Origin: Isoetes taiwanensis
Taxonomy: Eukaryota > Streptophyta > Lycopodiopsida > Isoetales > Isoetaceae
DNA length: 64,000 nucleotides
Reading direction: 5' to 3'
NCBI GenBank assembly: GCA_021234155.1
Contig: JAJEKV010000059.1
Span: forward strand, 1,159,844-1,223,843
This document shows positions 47,494-59,294 of the stretch, one piece after another. The notes below the pieces were generated by a model. The model was not told the origin of the DNA. It saw only the letters and a program-made list of their open reading frames with translations, and searched no databases. Every line of letters begins with the position of its first letter. Within the stretch, counting starts at the first letter, position 1. Both the position numbers and the translations under genes were made by a program.

Positions 47494-48533
47494 AAATAGG
47501 GCGATCGCCCAATTTTAGCCTGAGGACATGCCTGGTTATCTCAGCAAATCCGGATTCTGAGTAAACTCACTGCTATAGTGGGTCTGGCAGGCATCGATCT
47601 CACTGGCAATAGCAGCAGCCGTGGTCCCATAAATTAGTAAATGATGGTATTCATATCAATAATCCTTGTTATTATGCTTGTTATTATGATGTAAATATGT
47701 TTAAATAGTTATATTATTGAGAGACCACATCGGTGACCTCCTAAAAACAGCCGGATGGACTAAAACATAACAAGACTGTACATTGAATTTATGACGTGTG
47801 GGACTGTATGCCAGAAACTGGATCTGTGTTGTCGCCGACCTGTACAGAAACGAATAATGAAGGAGTGAATTGTGCGTCGAAGCAAAACCGGCCAACATAT
47901 GCCACACCTTGAATGTAAGCATGAAATTCAATAAATCTTGGATGCTGGCTGCCGATTTCAGTATTTAACTAGTTGCTAGGCATATCCAAGCTTCATTTAG
48001 TGCAAATTCTCAACAGTAAAGTTCTGGGTTTTCTAGCCGGTATGTCTTGCTCTAAAAGGATTCTGTAGAAGCGGTAAATTTGATTCTAGTTCATAGCAAA
48101 AGTTTGGTTGCAGTGAGCAGAAGATTTAGCAGAAGATTTAGCCAGACGCTGAAGCTTGGTTGTGCAGCAGAAATTTGACTGGGCACTCATTTGATCCAAG
48201 TCCAGTGATATAAGGGAATAGATAAGGCAAAGGAAGTCTGCCCAACTAATTGGAAGTTAAAATTGGGCGACCGCCCAATTTAGCCTTCACAAACTCTGTA
48301 TAAGCTCTGTTTCACAACGAATTTTAGCCTGAACATAAAGTTTAAGCTCTGTTTCATCTTACTAGAACAAGGTCACACACAACTGACTTGAGAGTAAATT
48401 CGGCGATCACCCAATTTAGCCTCAACAAATTCCAAACATAAGCTCTGTTTCATCATATTGGAAAACTTGCTGAGCAGATTGAAGACATGAAACAAAGCCC
48501 ATGCAGTTTAAATTGGGCGATCGCCCAATTTAA
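47494..48533 (+). repeat. Four dispersed copies of a GGGCGATCGCCC palindrome
   Basis: Copies at about 47,497-47,514, 48,260-48,281, 48,396-48,417 and 48,508-48,533. The last is a perfect 26-bp palindrome (TTAAATTGGGCGA followed by its complement). Most are followed by TTTAGCCT and, 20-30 bp on, by AAGCTCTGTTTCA. So a larger unit with a palindromic head is repeated. No gene is visible in this interval. Confidence 0.8.
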
Positions 48534-48590
48534 GCCAGAAAATCCCAACTCTTACATCAGAAGCAAACAAAATGGAACTCTTACATAAAA

Positions 48591-48653
48591 GCAAGGCCAC
48601 AGGGGAATCGAACCTCCAAGGCATGAGGCCCTACTCTAGCCAAGCCCCATTCA
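48591..48653 (-). repeat. tRNA-like SINE head
   Basis: On the minus strand GGCTTGGCTAGAGTAGGG resembles a pol III A box, and GGAGGTTCGATTCCCC contains an almost perfect B box. The layout fits a tRNA-derived SINE or a tRNA relic. Acceptor stem pairing is not convincing. Confidence 0.45.
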
Positions 48654-49739
48654 TAAATAAATAAAAACAATCAAAACATGCAAGAACGGAATGGAAACTA
48701 AGAAGGAAGAATAGGCAACAAGGATCCAGAATAGGGTCTTGGCCTTAAATTTGCAGGAACTAAGATTGAATCTACAGGAGAAAGGATTCGCTGCTCTAAA
48801 GCAGATGAATCGATGATCTGGAGGCCTGAATACATGATCGGATCTTGCTATTCGATTGCGCAATGCCGAGATTGCAGTTTTACTTTTGTAGCCATTTAAC
48901 CACAAAAAGAACCATTTGCCAATCTTACAAGAGGGAACAAATAGAAAGAAGAGAGAAGTAACAAATAGAAAGAAGAAAACCTGTGAACTTCCTCCTCTAC
49001 CATTTGGGAACAAGCTGGTCTTAGAATGGGAAGTGTTCGTCTGAGAGATAAGCGTCTCGTCATCGCCCATCGCCCATATCGCCCATAAGGTAAATGGTTG
49101 TGATAAGAAAGAAAAAGAAAAAAAGGGGACGAATAGAAAATGGACACGCACGTCTTTTTCAAATTTAAAATTTGAATGCAAACGTGACGTGACTTTAATA
49201 TTTCACGTCCGTTGACACGTCCGTCAGTTTTTAAAATTCAAAAGTTGTCCCACTATCAAGTTCCCCCCTTTTCGCCAATTTTTAAAATTCAAAATTTCTC
49301 CCTTTTTCAAGTTCCCCTTTTTCCACAATCGAAAGGTTCTCAAGCTCTCTCACGGCTGGGGCGCAGAGGAGCATCTGATCACTTTGGATCTAGCCAATAT
49401 TATACAAGTAAATCTATTTGGATTTTGACGATAATAGTACATTTAAATACCATTGCAAGAATGTTTATTATAAAAGTGTTGCGGCATGCATTGCTACACT
49501 GGTGATGAGGTGCTGAGACACACCTTAGGCTTCAAAATAAGGTAGGAGCTTTCATTGTTTAAATCCCAAAGCTGGAGTGGTATGTGCTAACGATGTTGTC
49601 ATCAATAAACTGTTATGCTACTAGCTTGGCTCAAATGTGATGGTTGCAAGTGAAAAATATGGCTCGGGATGCTGCAGGCAACCATTTTGGTAGCTCAAAT
49701 TTGCCCAACGAGTTTAGGGAGGTCCAATATCATGCAGGG
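48654..49739. other. No confident gene
   Basis: A 176-codon minus-strand frame (48,651-49,181) is open but is Phe/Leu-rich and contains no domain I recognise. A start at about 49,070 (MGDDETLISQTN) leading to a GGAAGTTCACAG|GTTTTC donor-like site could be a first exon, but nothing continues it. Confidence 0.3.
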
Positions 49740-49980
49740 CCGGTGCCCAATTTGGTGAGCCCAAACAGGGCCAGACGCTCAATTGGGTCTGCCCAAATTG
49801 GGCAGGCGCCCAATTCAAGGGCTTTTTTTTTTTTTTTTTTTTTTTTTTGTGGCCCTTAAATTGGGCGCCCGCCCAATTTGGGCTGACCAAATTCAGCACC
49901 CTCGCTACTTCGGGCAATTTTGAGGGGCAATAATTTATTTATTTTTTGGCCCTCAAATTGGGCGGGCGGGGCAAAATTCT
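49740..49980 (+). repeat. CCCAATTTGGG-type repeats around a long T-run
   Basis: Words of the CCCAAATTGGG and TTGGGCGCC type occur repeatedly on both sides of a T-run at about 49,824-49,848. GGGCGCCCGCCCAATTTGGG lies right of it and GGCAGGCGCCCAATTCAAGGG left, so the flanks are inverted copies. The vocabulary matches the palindromes at 47.5-48.5 kb and the CCCCAATTTGGG block in the element A LTRs. Confidence 0.6.
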
Positions 49981-50619
49981 CTCTCTCCCTCCCTCTCTTT
50001 CTCTACATTTTCATCAATTTTTGGTATAATTTGCATGTGTTTTATGCTTGAAAGCAAGGCATAGGCCATTGTAATGATATATCTTTTGCTGTTTTGCAGA
50101 TATGTACGTATACAGAGATGGATGTCTGGTTTTAAAAGGGTTTCTCCGCAACGGCAATTCACAACCACCTCATTTAGTCCCAACTAGCTCATAGTGTTGA
50201 AAAGGTGTTTGAAGTCAGGGTTACAGCCTATGACCAGTTTCTAAGATTGAATATTGGGTTCAATTTGCCTAGCAATCTCAACTTTTATTCTTGGACTATT
50301 TCATTATATATGGACTACTACAATGCCAAAGCTATATGTGCCATCCACAACTTGAACTACTGCATCGCGGGCGCACTTTCATCGAAGTTGGCACTATCTA
50401 TTGTTGGTATACCGGTGGGCTCGCTATAAGAATATGAATGTCCATTTGGTGAGCCATATATGAAGGTCTTACTGTGATATTTCTTTTGCAACTGGACGAT
50501 TCATTCGTACAAAACAGAAATAGGTATGTGATTTTATATCTTTTATATCTTTTATATCTTTCAATAAACATGTGCGCATTTTTTATGATGATAATGAGAG
50601 GTTGACCGGCCACAATGGG

Positions 50620-52227
50620 CCTCTAGTTTCTGAGTTTAACACTAGAGTTGTCAGGTGGAACCAGAAATGGTCCATTTGCAGTGTTCACTTTAAAATTCAC
50701 ATAAAATCAATGGTACAAAATCTATTCAAACCCTTCCTAGGAGTTCATATGTGGCAGTTATGGTCCACTAGAAAAATACCTAAAAATATATAGACCTCCA
50801 TTCTTGTAAGTTATACTCTAGCAAACTCAGGGGGGGGTCAAGTGCCAAAAGCTTCATGTTTACATAAAGTAAAACTGTCTCAACAAAATGATTTTTTCAA
50901 TTTTTTTTATTATCATGATATGTTTCTACACGAGATAGGAAAAACGACACAAAAAACCACATGTCAATCCGAAGTCTGTGAAGAAAGATAGGGCCATTCA
51001 AACATGACAGGGTCAAAACTGCTTTCTGCCTCCTCAGAACCAATTATGGTTCCCAGAAGGCAGTTGTAGTTTAAATACAACAACTTGTACAAGGAAATGC
51101 ATTTTGAGCTAATATTTGATACATAAGCAATTGACAAGTTTCTTCATCCCATAAAAATATTGGCTGGCCTTGAATTTGGCGTTTGGACTTTCACTTTTGA
51201 TCTCAATTTTAGGTAACTTGTAATAATGATTAATATTTCCCCATATAGAGCAAAACTTACTCTAATATGTCCTCCAAAAAATCATAGTACGAAAGTTCAA
51301 AATGATATGAAACCAATGCAAAAACAAGGTCATTAAAAAAGCAAAAGACATGGTCACAAGAAATCAAGAAATGTTTCTGTACCTGAGCCCATTATTGGTC
51401 CATAGGTCCATTTAAAATCAATAACTTCCTTATGTTAATTAATCTGAAGTTGAATCTTGGGATATGAATAGCTTCTGATTTACTTTAGTAATGAAAATAT
51501 TTGTTGATCATAACCTTGAGATTTGGATTAAACTTTATAGTATCAAATTCAAATATGTCTTCTATGTTTATTCTAGATTTATGCCTTGAGGCGTGACTTT
51601 GAAAAAACACATTCTCAAAATGTCCCATGTCATGAAAACAATGCAAAAAAATTCAAAGAAAAATATGGAAGTTTATGACTGTAAGAAGTCAAATTAAACT
51701 GCTATGTGCAACTCCACTTGCAGACCATTATTGGTCCACAGGACTGGAAGTTTAAAAATTAATAGAGGCAACATCTTGATCAATTTTGATCTCAACTTTT
51801 GAATATAGTTTATGCGTACCGTTCTCTATAGGGTAAAATTAATTGGTTAGACGAGCTTGCATAATTTGAGGGCAATGTTTAAGCACGAACAACTCTGAAT
51901 TTATGGGGTATTTATTCGCCAATTGAATCGACACGGACTTTCACTTACATCTTTCAAAAATTATATTATTAAAGGTAAGAAACCATGGTATCATTATGGG
52001 GACAAAATGGATAGGGCTAGTGAGAGATATATGCTCTATACAATTGGTCTAGTTATGGACCATAAATGGTTCATGCTTAATTATATTCGTATCTTTCAAA
52101 TAGTATGTTATTTCGATATGAAAATAGAGAGTTATATTGCAAAGGAAGGCCCGCATTCATGAAAAATATAGTGTACATAAAAGATACCCTACTTGTAACA
52201 ATATCCTATTAAAACTCTAATGCTTTA
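50620..52227 (+). repeat. Degenerate repeat with about 340-bp spacing
   Basis: A motif like ATTATTGGTCCA(C/T)AGG recurs at about 51,040, 51,390, 51,727 and 52,052, with earlier variants near 50,667 and 50,757. TTTAAAA-like text follows most copies. A further cluster of GGTCC/GGACC words lies beyond the Helitron at about 56,300-56,345. No coding capacity. It looks like an old tandem array that the Helitron entered. Confidence 0.4.
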
Positions 52228-55200
52228 CTAGTAATGGTGCCCAGCGTTGCTGGGCTTACGTTGGGGCCTTATAAATGTTTTGGCCGCAATGACTTTCTAA
52301 AGGTTTAACAACGCTAAAAAGAAACATAGCTCCTTCATGTTACACAATGTTAATTTGGGCGGGAACACAAATTCGAAATAGCATTCAATACATTGCAAAT
52401 GTTAAAAGAAGTTAATCAATTGGTTCGTGACTTGCATATGGGTTGTATGAGTTCTTTCTTTCTTCACTTTCTATTATACTTGGCTTGACTTCCAACATGA
52501 TATGAAAAATTCCCATTAGACTCCGTCTATCTTGCATAGCGTCCATGTGCAAGATAGCACATCCCATGCCATGAGTAATATCTCTATGTCGATATGAGTA
52601 AAATCTTCATGTTTTGCATGAAGAATGTGGATACCTGTATAATTAAAGTTAAATTTAATATTATGAGTGCACTTAGTGGGCATGGGCAACCTAACACCTC
52701 AGCTGGATATCTTTAGACATTTACATGTATGCATGACATGTTGTTTGGTAGGATCAATCGTCTCTATATTTGAGTATCATTGCTCTAGCAAGGCATCACA
52801 ACATGACTGTCATAAATAAATAATAACCTGCAAATATCAGTATCATTTGCTGCATACATGGCAGATTGGTATTAGAAATAGAAGAAATTTATTTGGTTAG
52901 TCTGGTTTTTTGCATTGGCATACTATTTCACATGTTTGAAACTTGACCATGAATCGTAACTTAACTGGTATCTTCCATGCACCTTTACAAAGGTCCAAGC
53001 CCTGCCATCTTAGATGCATCTGGCTGCAATAAGTTTCTTTTCGAAAATGTAAATTGTAATAACAAACGGCTACAGCTGAGAAACATACGTACCCTAACAT
53101 CGTCAAATGAGAAAATGCATTCAGTCTATCAAGAAAAATTCCCTAACCAACGCATATTTTTCACTGCTCTATACTCAAAGCCATTTCAAATGAGTTGAAA
53201 AGAAGGGGTTAAAATATTAAGGTATTTCATACCTTAGAATAGGTCACAGATGTATTTTCCTGCTCTATGTAGAGGATTGATGATATGGTTTCACAGAATT
53301 TGTGCCATTGAAGTGGTTATCAATGTGCTTGCTCTTCAAAAGTACCTATTGCATGTAATGAAGGGCCTACAAATAATGCTGCCCCTGGCCTTTTGCTTCG
53401 TTCTCTTGTATCCTCTCATTCACCTTTGTACTTAGTGCATGCATCTGCATTAAACAACATGCAGTAAGTTACATCATGTAATGTAAATAGAAAATGCTAT
53501 GAGAAAATGACAATTTAAGAAAAAATTCAGAAGAAAAAAATGTAAGAAATACCTTCAAAACAGAAGAGTGCAAGTCCATACAGATCTGCAGGCGTGTGCT
53601 GCCAGCTGTAAAATGTAAAATCTAAGAAAGCTGAGCAAGCTGTAATATGGCCATTTGAGAAAAAATTCAGAAGAAAAAAATGTAAGGAAGCTTGATCTGC
53701 ACGAAATACCTTCAAAATATAAAAGTGATAGTCCATACAGATCTGCAGCATGTCTATCACATATGATTCTGGCCCTTATTACTCAGTAGTGCAGTAGATG
53801 GCAGCTTTGCAAAATTTCATTCTCAGTAATACAATACAAAGAAAATGAGCATAGGTGTGACTCAAACACTACAAACAGCTCTGAAATAAATACATGTAAC
53901 AATACCAGAACCCTTTCTCCTACTCCATCTCTCAAAGCAATCTTTGTGTACATTATCACCACATACCATACAAAATACCATAGGCTCTGAAATGTTTCCA
54001 GCTTCAGTTGCCATTGCCTCCTAGAAAACTGGGCAATCCCCTTCAACATTCTGCTGCACACGCTTTAAAATGTTTTCTAACCTTTTGAATCTGCAAGTAA
54101 AATCCTGTATCTTTTGAATAGGTCTGCAGGCCTTTTTGACTCAAATCCTGTATAATCCATCACCCCATTTGCATCTTAAAGTTGGGCATCTTCATGTTGA
54201 TCAACCACAAATATGCTATTTCAAATTTCAAAATATACCACCATTACCATGGCTATAACATGACACATTTATATCCTGATGGGAGCAGCTCTTCAGCTCT
54301 TCAGAAGGAATCATAAAAGTCATTTCCTTATCAGTGCTGGCCAGCCGAAGATGTTGTTTTCTACTATCAATTGTCATAGTATGTTTTCCAGTTCCTGTGA
54401 ACTTTGTATTTCTGGGCAATCATTCTACTACAATTTGTAACAAATAGAGCACATTTTGCGTGATGTGCAATTGGTCCATAGTGCAGGCAGTTACACATTG
54501 TATATCCAATTTGCTCCTGCAACTATTTAAACAGAAGAATAATGGCTGTCTAATCATGGTGTAAACACACGAAAGAAACTAACAGCTGCAACAGGATGTC
54601 CACCTTGCCCAAACATACTGAGGTCGGCCACCGAGGTCAACACAGTTATTAACAAAGGAAAGGATGAGCTTGATGCCATGACTGGAAGCTTCAGAAATAA
54701 CGAAATCCAAGCCCTGGCACCAAATTCAAGTTAGCATTCAGAAAATGGAAAACCAAACTACATGAAGTAAGTAAGTAAATTTTCTATTAAGGAAGCAAAC
54801 CTGCAGGGCATGTTGATCGTAGACTCCCAAGGAGCTCTGCATAGCATTGTATCCTCCGTCTTTAAAAGCTCAGGCTAGATAGATCAAAGATCGATACTGC
54901 AGAAGTTTGCTGAAGCAGAGCTGTCGTTTCTAGCAGGAGAGCCACTGTAGCTGGTTCCCTTCAGAATCCCATGTAACAGGATGAAGCCGTCTATGTATAT
55001 TTTGCTTTCGAGATGTGGAAAACTCAGACCCATTGAAACTGCAGAATCGATGGGCTCTACTGTGACATAGATGGAGCCGGATTAATCCAGCCACAATGCT
55101 TCAATCCATTCCGCCATAGCCAAGCTTGCGCCATAGCCAAGGTTAACCTAGAGCTGCTCCTGCCGCAAAAAAAAAAAAAGCCCTAGGAAAGGTAATTAGG

Positions 55201-55300
55201 AAACGATGCAGATGATGCCACGTGGCCTGGCGGAATCTCAGCCGCCCAATCTAGGGCGCCATTCAAGATAGACATACACTATAATTTTATAATATAAAGA
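52228..55300 (-). mobile_element. Non-autonomous Helitron
   Basis: On the minus strand it begins TCTTTATATTATAAAATTA at 55,300 after an A and ends CTAG at 52,228 before a T, the A|T insertion and TC...CTRR ends of Helitrons. A 17-nt hairpin GCCCAGC-AAC-GCTGGGC (52,239-52,255) lies 7 nt before the CTAG end. Length is 3,073 bp with no Rep/helicase, so it depends on another element for rolling-circle transposition. It carries mannanase exons. A direct duplication of about 138-bp period lies at 53,513-53,750. Confidence 0.8.
54600..54870 (-). pseudogene. Captured endo-1,4-beta-mannanase (GH5) gene fragment
   Basis: Two minus-strand exons inside the Helitron splice in frame. The first (about 54,870-54,801) encodes AFKDGGYNAMQSSLGVYDQH-type sequence and ends CTGCAG|GTTTGC. 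The second starts after GGTGCCAG at 54,713 and encodes [20 protein letters not shown], then [17 protein letters not shown]. This matches plant endo-beta-mannanases (GH5), enzymes that cut mannan in cell walls, around the CRTWAFNDGG...GLDFV(I/V)SEA(R)...SLVNN region. A TGA stands where Trp of TWAF is expected. Other exons were not found, so it is not functional. Confidence 0.75.
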
Positions 55301-56639
55301 TAGCAACAATGGATATACCAGTTTTATACTAGTAAAAAATAACCATGTTTATCCGTATTTTTTTTACTGGAAAGCCACACAACCTACATACGGGATCTAT
55401 ATATATGTCCCTTGTTATATTTTGAACTATTTGAAAGGCTTATTTGGAGAAATGTAGTGTGTCCTCTACAAAGCTGAAAAAGACGCATCAAAGGTCATAT
55501 GGTTTAATTTTTTATTCTTAAACTTCACGATCTTCACTTTCGTTCATCAATAAACATCACTAGCCAGTAAATGATGAGTTTTCAGCCTATAAGTTTGGAA
55601 TTAACTCAATTTTTTAACCTCTAATGTGTTAATCCTATGGTTGTACATCATCTTTAAGTCTAGTTAATTGCATGGCTAAACCCTAATTACACTATATGCA
55701 AGTTGATAGAGTAATTTTCTATGTAGATATAAGAAGAATGCATCATTTATTACCCTCGTGATACTTACAAGTAGTGATTTTGGAGCATTTTAACATATAA
55801 TTTTGTCCTAAATTCTGTATAGGAAATTCTCTATTAGATTTTGAAGTTGATATAACTTATGAACACTCCAAAAAAACATAAGATCGTACTTCATTTAGTT
55901 ACGAATCCATAGCCACAAGAACTAACCCAAAACTTGTAATAATAAGAGAGAAATAATTCCTAAACCGCACGCAGCATTTTTGAATAAAATAGGGTTTGCC
56001 GGCTTCCACGGACGTTACATGATAGCAACCAAAGATGAAAACATACAAATCAATGTGTTCTATCATAAATTAACAAATACTTCCAATTTTAGCAAGGTTT
56101 GGGCCTGTTTGTGCTATGAAAATCCAAGAACGCAGTTCTGGACTGTTGCAGAAACTGTCAAATTCTCTAATATTTGAACAATCACTACATCATATAGGTG
56201 AGTTCATTGGCCTTGAAATTCTCGAAGGTCATTAAGAATCAAGTAAGGATTGATATGGTGGTGATATATCCCGAGTATGGTTTAAGTGGCAGTGGGTCAA
56301 CTGGACCAATTCTGGTCCATGGACCAGGAATGGTCCCTAGGACCACTCTAGTGTTAAGAATGGGCCGTCATGTGCAACACAGCATCAAGCCATCACGACG
56401 AGGAACATTGGTTCATGGAAGGATAGACATATACCAAGATTCAATCCATTCAATGATTTGACGAAGTGCTCCTTCCGACCCATCAAACAAGAAGAAGATA
56501 CCCAATACTGTCAAGATACCCGTGCATGCTGTTGAGGCATATACAACACTCGCAGGGGATGTCAGTTATTGTATGAAAAAGAGTCATTGTTGCGACAATT
56601 AAAAAAATGGTCCATAAATTCAAGTTTTGTCCAAAAATA
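55301..56639. other. No gene recognised
   Basis: AT-rich sequence between the Helitron and element C. A dense GGACC/GGTCC cluster with a TGGTCCATGGACCA palindrome lies at about 56,310-56,326. Confidence 0.45.
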
Positions 56640-56887
56640 ATGAAATTGTGCTTTTAGGGTTTAAGGAGAAAGCCTTTATATAGAAACCCTTAGGGTTAGG
56701 TTAATATTGGCCAAATGGGATTTCGCCATTTGGCATGGGGTTTATAGTTGTGTGTGTTTATTAAACATGCACAACATTCGAGGTTGCCCCCTAGGTGCAA
56801 CGCTTTGTGGCTCTCAAGTGCATGTCATCATGACATGTACGTGTGACGTGGCAGTATAATATACGTATTCGGGTCGTATATGTCACA
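56640..56887 (-). mobile_element. Element C 3' LTR, partial
   Basis: In element orientation it starts TGTGACATATACGACCCG at 56,887. It shares the TGACATGTAC / TTGAGAG / GTTGCACCTAGGGGGCAAC text of the element B U3 and has a TATA-like CTATATAAAGG at about 56,675-56,685. Similarity fades near 56,640, so R/U5 is missing. Confidence 0.75.
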
Positions 56888-56900
56888 TTCTCTCCACCTT
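56888..56900 (-). other. Element C polypurine tract
   Basis: Minus strand AAGGTGGAGAGAA directly before the LTR. The TGATGCTG-AGGA-CAGCATCA palindrome is just inside (56,905-56,924), as in element A. Confidence 0.85.
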
Positions 56901-57625
56901 GACTTGATGCTGTCCTCAGCATCACGCGTCTCCCCACCTTGGAAATCTGCATATCCTGCAATCATATTCAATATATATACAATGTTTATAATGCAATTAC
57001 TTCAAGGTAATATTTTAATTTATCGTAACACATCCTTGTTAATTTTGTACTATGGTGAGAGGCTCTTTCGTCCTCTACTTCATCATCTATTATTCACAAT
57101 TTTTTTTTTTTTTTTTACGACTTATGCCATTATTATAAACATAGTTCAAAATTTCCCTAATTAAGGTTCCGTATCGTCTCCTTACAACATATTATGACAA
57201 AATTATGTGTTGCAAGTCTTTGTAGTGCAATCTCCCTGCCGCTCGACTCTTCTATTGGCCTGCAGGTTCAACACTACGTCAGTATACGTTTAATTATTAT
57301 AAAGGTTGGTTGTTAGGGAACCACCCATTAAATACAATTACATGAATGCAAGGCATATCTCCCGGCATAGGAAGATTATGTTTCTTCCATCGTGGCCGTG
57401 GAGACAGCACCCTATCATGCCTAGGATGCTCACTCATGCCTACACCTTTAGTTGCCTTTGGCGTGGAGGATAGCGTCCTTCCCGTATTTGGGCGTGAAGG
57501 ATAGAGTCCTCCCCGTAGTAGGCATTGACTAGAGGTGCTTTCTTATCAATGCAGACCTGAATGACCTCTTATCTCTCAAGGTTGTCTACTTCCGTGGGAC
57601 GGAAGTAGACTTTTTAATCTACCTT

Positions 57626-59293
57626 TCACTCACCTATCGAGTCAATGTCGACTACTTCGGTGACGAGCCAACCCTTGCATTGCTCCATGAATTGGGGGTA
57701 CTGCTTCTCCAAATCTGATTGTAGTACCCACGTAGCGTCTTCCACAGGTAAGTGCGTCCATTTCACTAGGTATTGGAGAAAATGGGATCTTCTTGTCTTC
57801 CTATAGGCCCTGTCAAGAAGAACCTCTGGGACGATTTCAAGCGGGTCGTCCGTCATTTCCAGTAGCTCAGTTGTCTCCAATACTTCCTCTGGATTAGGAG
57901 TGTGTCTCTTTAGGAGACTTACATGGAAGACCCTATGGATTTTGAGATGTGCTGGCAGATCCAACTTCTCGGATTGGGTACCTACTCTTTTGGTTATCCT
58001 GAATGGCCCAGCCCATCTTGGAGCAAGCTTCTTGCAATTGCCGATGCGGAGCTTGGCCTGCTTCACCTTGATCTTCAACCATACATTGTCTCCCACCTCA
58101 AATTCCCTTACTGTCTTGTGCTTGTCGGCGATGCTTTCCTGTCTACTTCTTGCTGCTAGGAGGTATCCTCTCACCTCCTCCACCAACTATTGCATCTCCG
58201 AAAGCATTTGCTGGGAGACTTCTACCTTGTACACTGGATTGTGCTAAGTATCCGGGGTAAGACACTGGTACCCATAATTGATCATAAAAGGAGACATCCG
58301 CGATGACTCCTGCTTGGTACTGTTGTAGGCGAACTCTACTAAGTGGATGAAATCATCCCACTTACATTGCTTGTTCCAAACATAGCTTCTTAACATATCT
58401 TCAATGATTCTATTGCTTCGCCCCGTCTGACCATCTGTTTGCAGATGATATGCTGTGCTCATGGAAAGCTTCGTCTGGATGGTGGTAAATAGGTCCTGCC
58501 AAAAAGCATTCATGAATTTAGAGTCTGTATCCGAAATTATCTCCCTTGACATGCAGGCCGTGGAGTCTAAAAATCTCCTTAATAAATAGGATGACAGTAT
58601 CCAATGCAGTGTTTGTTGTCCTGCACGGCACAAAGTGTGCCATCTTCGACAACTTATCGACCGCCACCATCAGGGCATCCTTGCCTCTTGCTGTTCTTGG
58701 GAGCCCTGTAATGAAGTCCATGCTTATGACTTCCCACTTAGCATTTGGCACTGGCAACGGCTCCAAGGCTCCTGGGATTCGGAGTTGCTCCGCCTTTGTT
58801 TGATATCTGGCACTCACGAATGTCCCTTGCTATCTGCCTCTTCATGCCGGGCCAGAAGTAGCTGCTTCTAATCTTGAAGTATGTCTTCATAAACCCTGCA
58901 TGCCCTGCTATGGGACTATTGTGTGTATCATGGAGGATTAGCTTCCTTACTCCTGAAGATTCTGGTACACATAATTTGTTTTTATGGTATAGCAAGTTAC
59001 CCTCCTTATAGTGCCTGAACATCTCCCTTTCCTTATCAGTCCTGGCCTCCTTACAAAGACTTGCCCAAATTTCTTTAAAGTCGGGATCTGTTGGCAAGGT
59101 TTCTTCGATCTTCTTGCCATACTCACTTGTGACATTGCAATGCGTCCTTGTCTTCAACGACTTCCTGGAGAGCGCATCTGCCACTACATTGAGCTTACCC
59201 GGCTGTAGATTATCTCAAAGTCATACTCTTCGAGAAACTCCATCCACCGCCTTTGCCTCAGATTGAGGAGTGGTTGTGTGAAAATATATTGGA
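57626..59293 (-). pseudogene. pol: RNase H end and integrase with chromodomain, element C
   Basis: The RNase H tail ([12 protein letters not shown], about 59,230-59,290) runs into integrase. Zinc-binding N-terminus: THNSPIAGHAGFMKTYFKIR (58,860-58,930). Core: KWEVISMDFITGLP (about 58,720), DTDSKFMNAFWQDLF (about 58,510) and QTDGQTGRSNRIIEDML (about 58,420). The catalytic Glu expected after DGQT reads Gly. C-terminus: VGDNVWLKIKVKQAK, LAPRWAGPFRI, then a chromodomain at about 57,690-57,830 (HFLQYLVKWTHLP, EDATWV). Chromodomains of chromoviruses bind methylated histone tails and steer integration. Frames change twice and the Glu change would abolish integration. Confidence 0.88.
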
Positions 59294-59294
59294 C

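Noticed and set aside
48591-48653. Functional tRNA gene
   Set aside because: A- and B-box-like words are present but acceptor and anticodon stems do not pair well; SINE head is more likely.
48651-49181. 176-codon minus-strand frame
   Set aside because: Phe/Leu-rich and without recognisable domain; no continuing exon found.
52897-54061. Short minus-strand frames within the Helitron as genes
   Set aside because: No domain and no splice continuity; only the 54,600-54,870 exons are recognisable.
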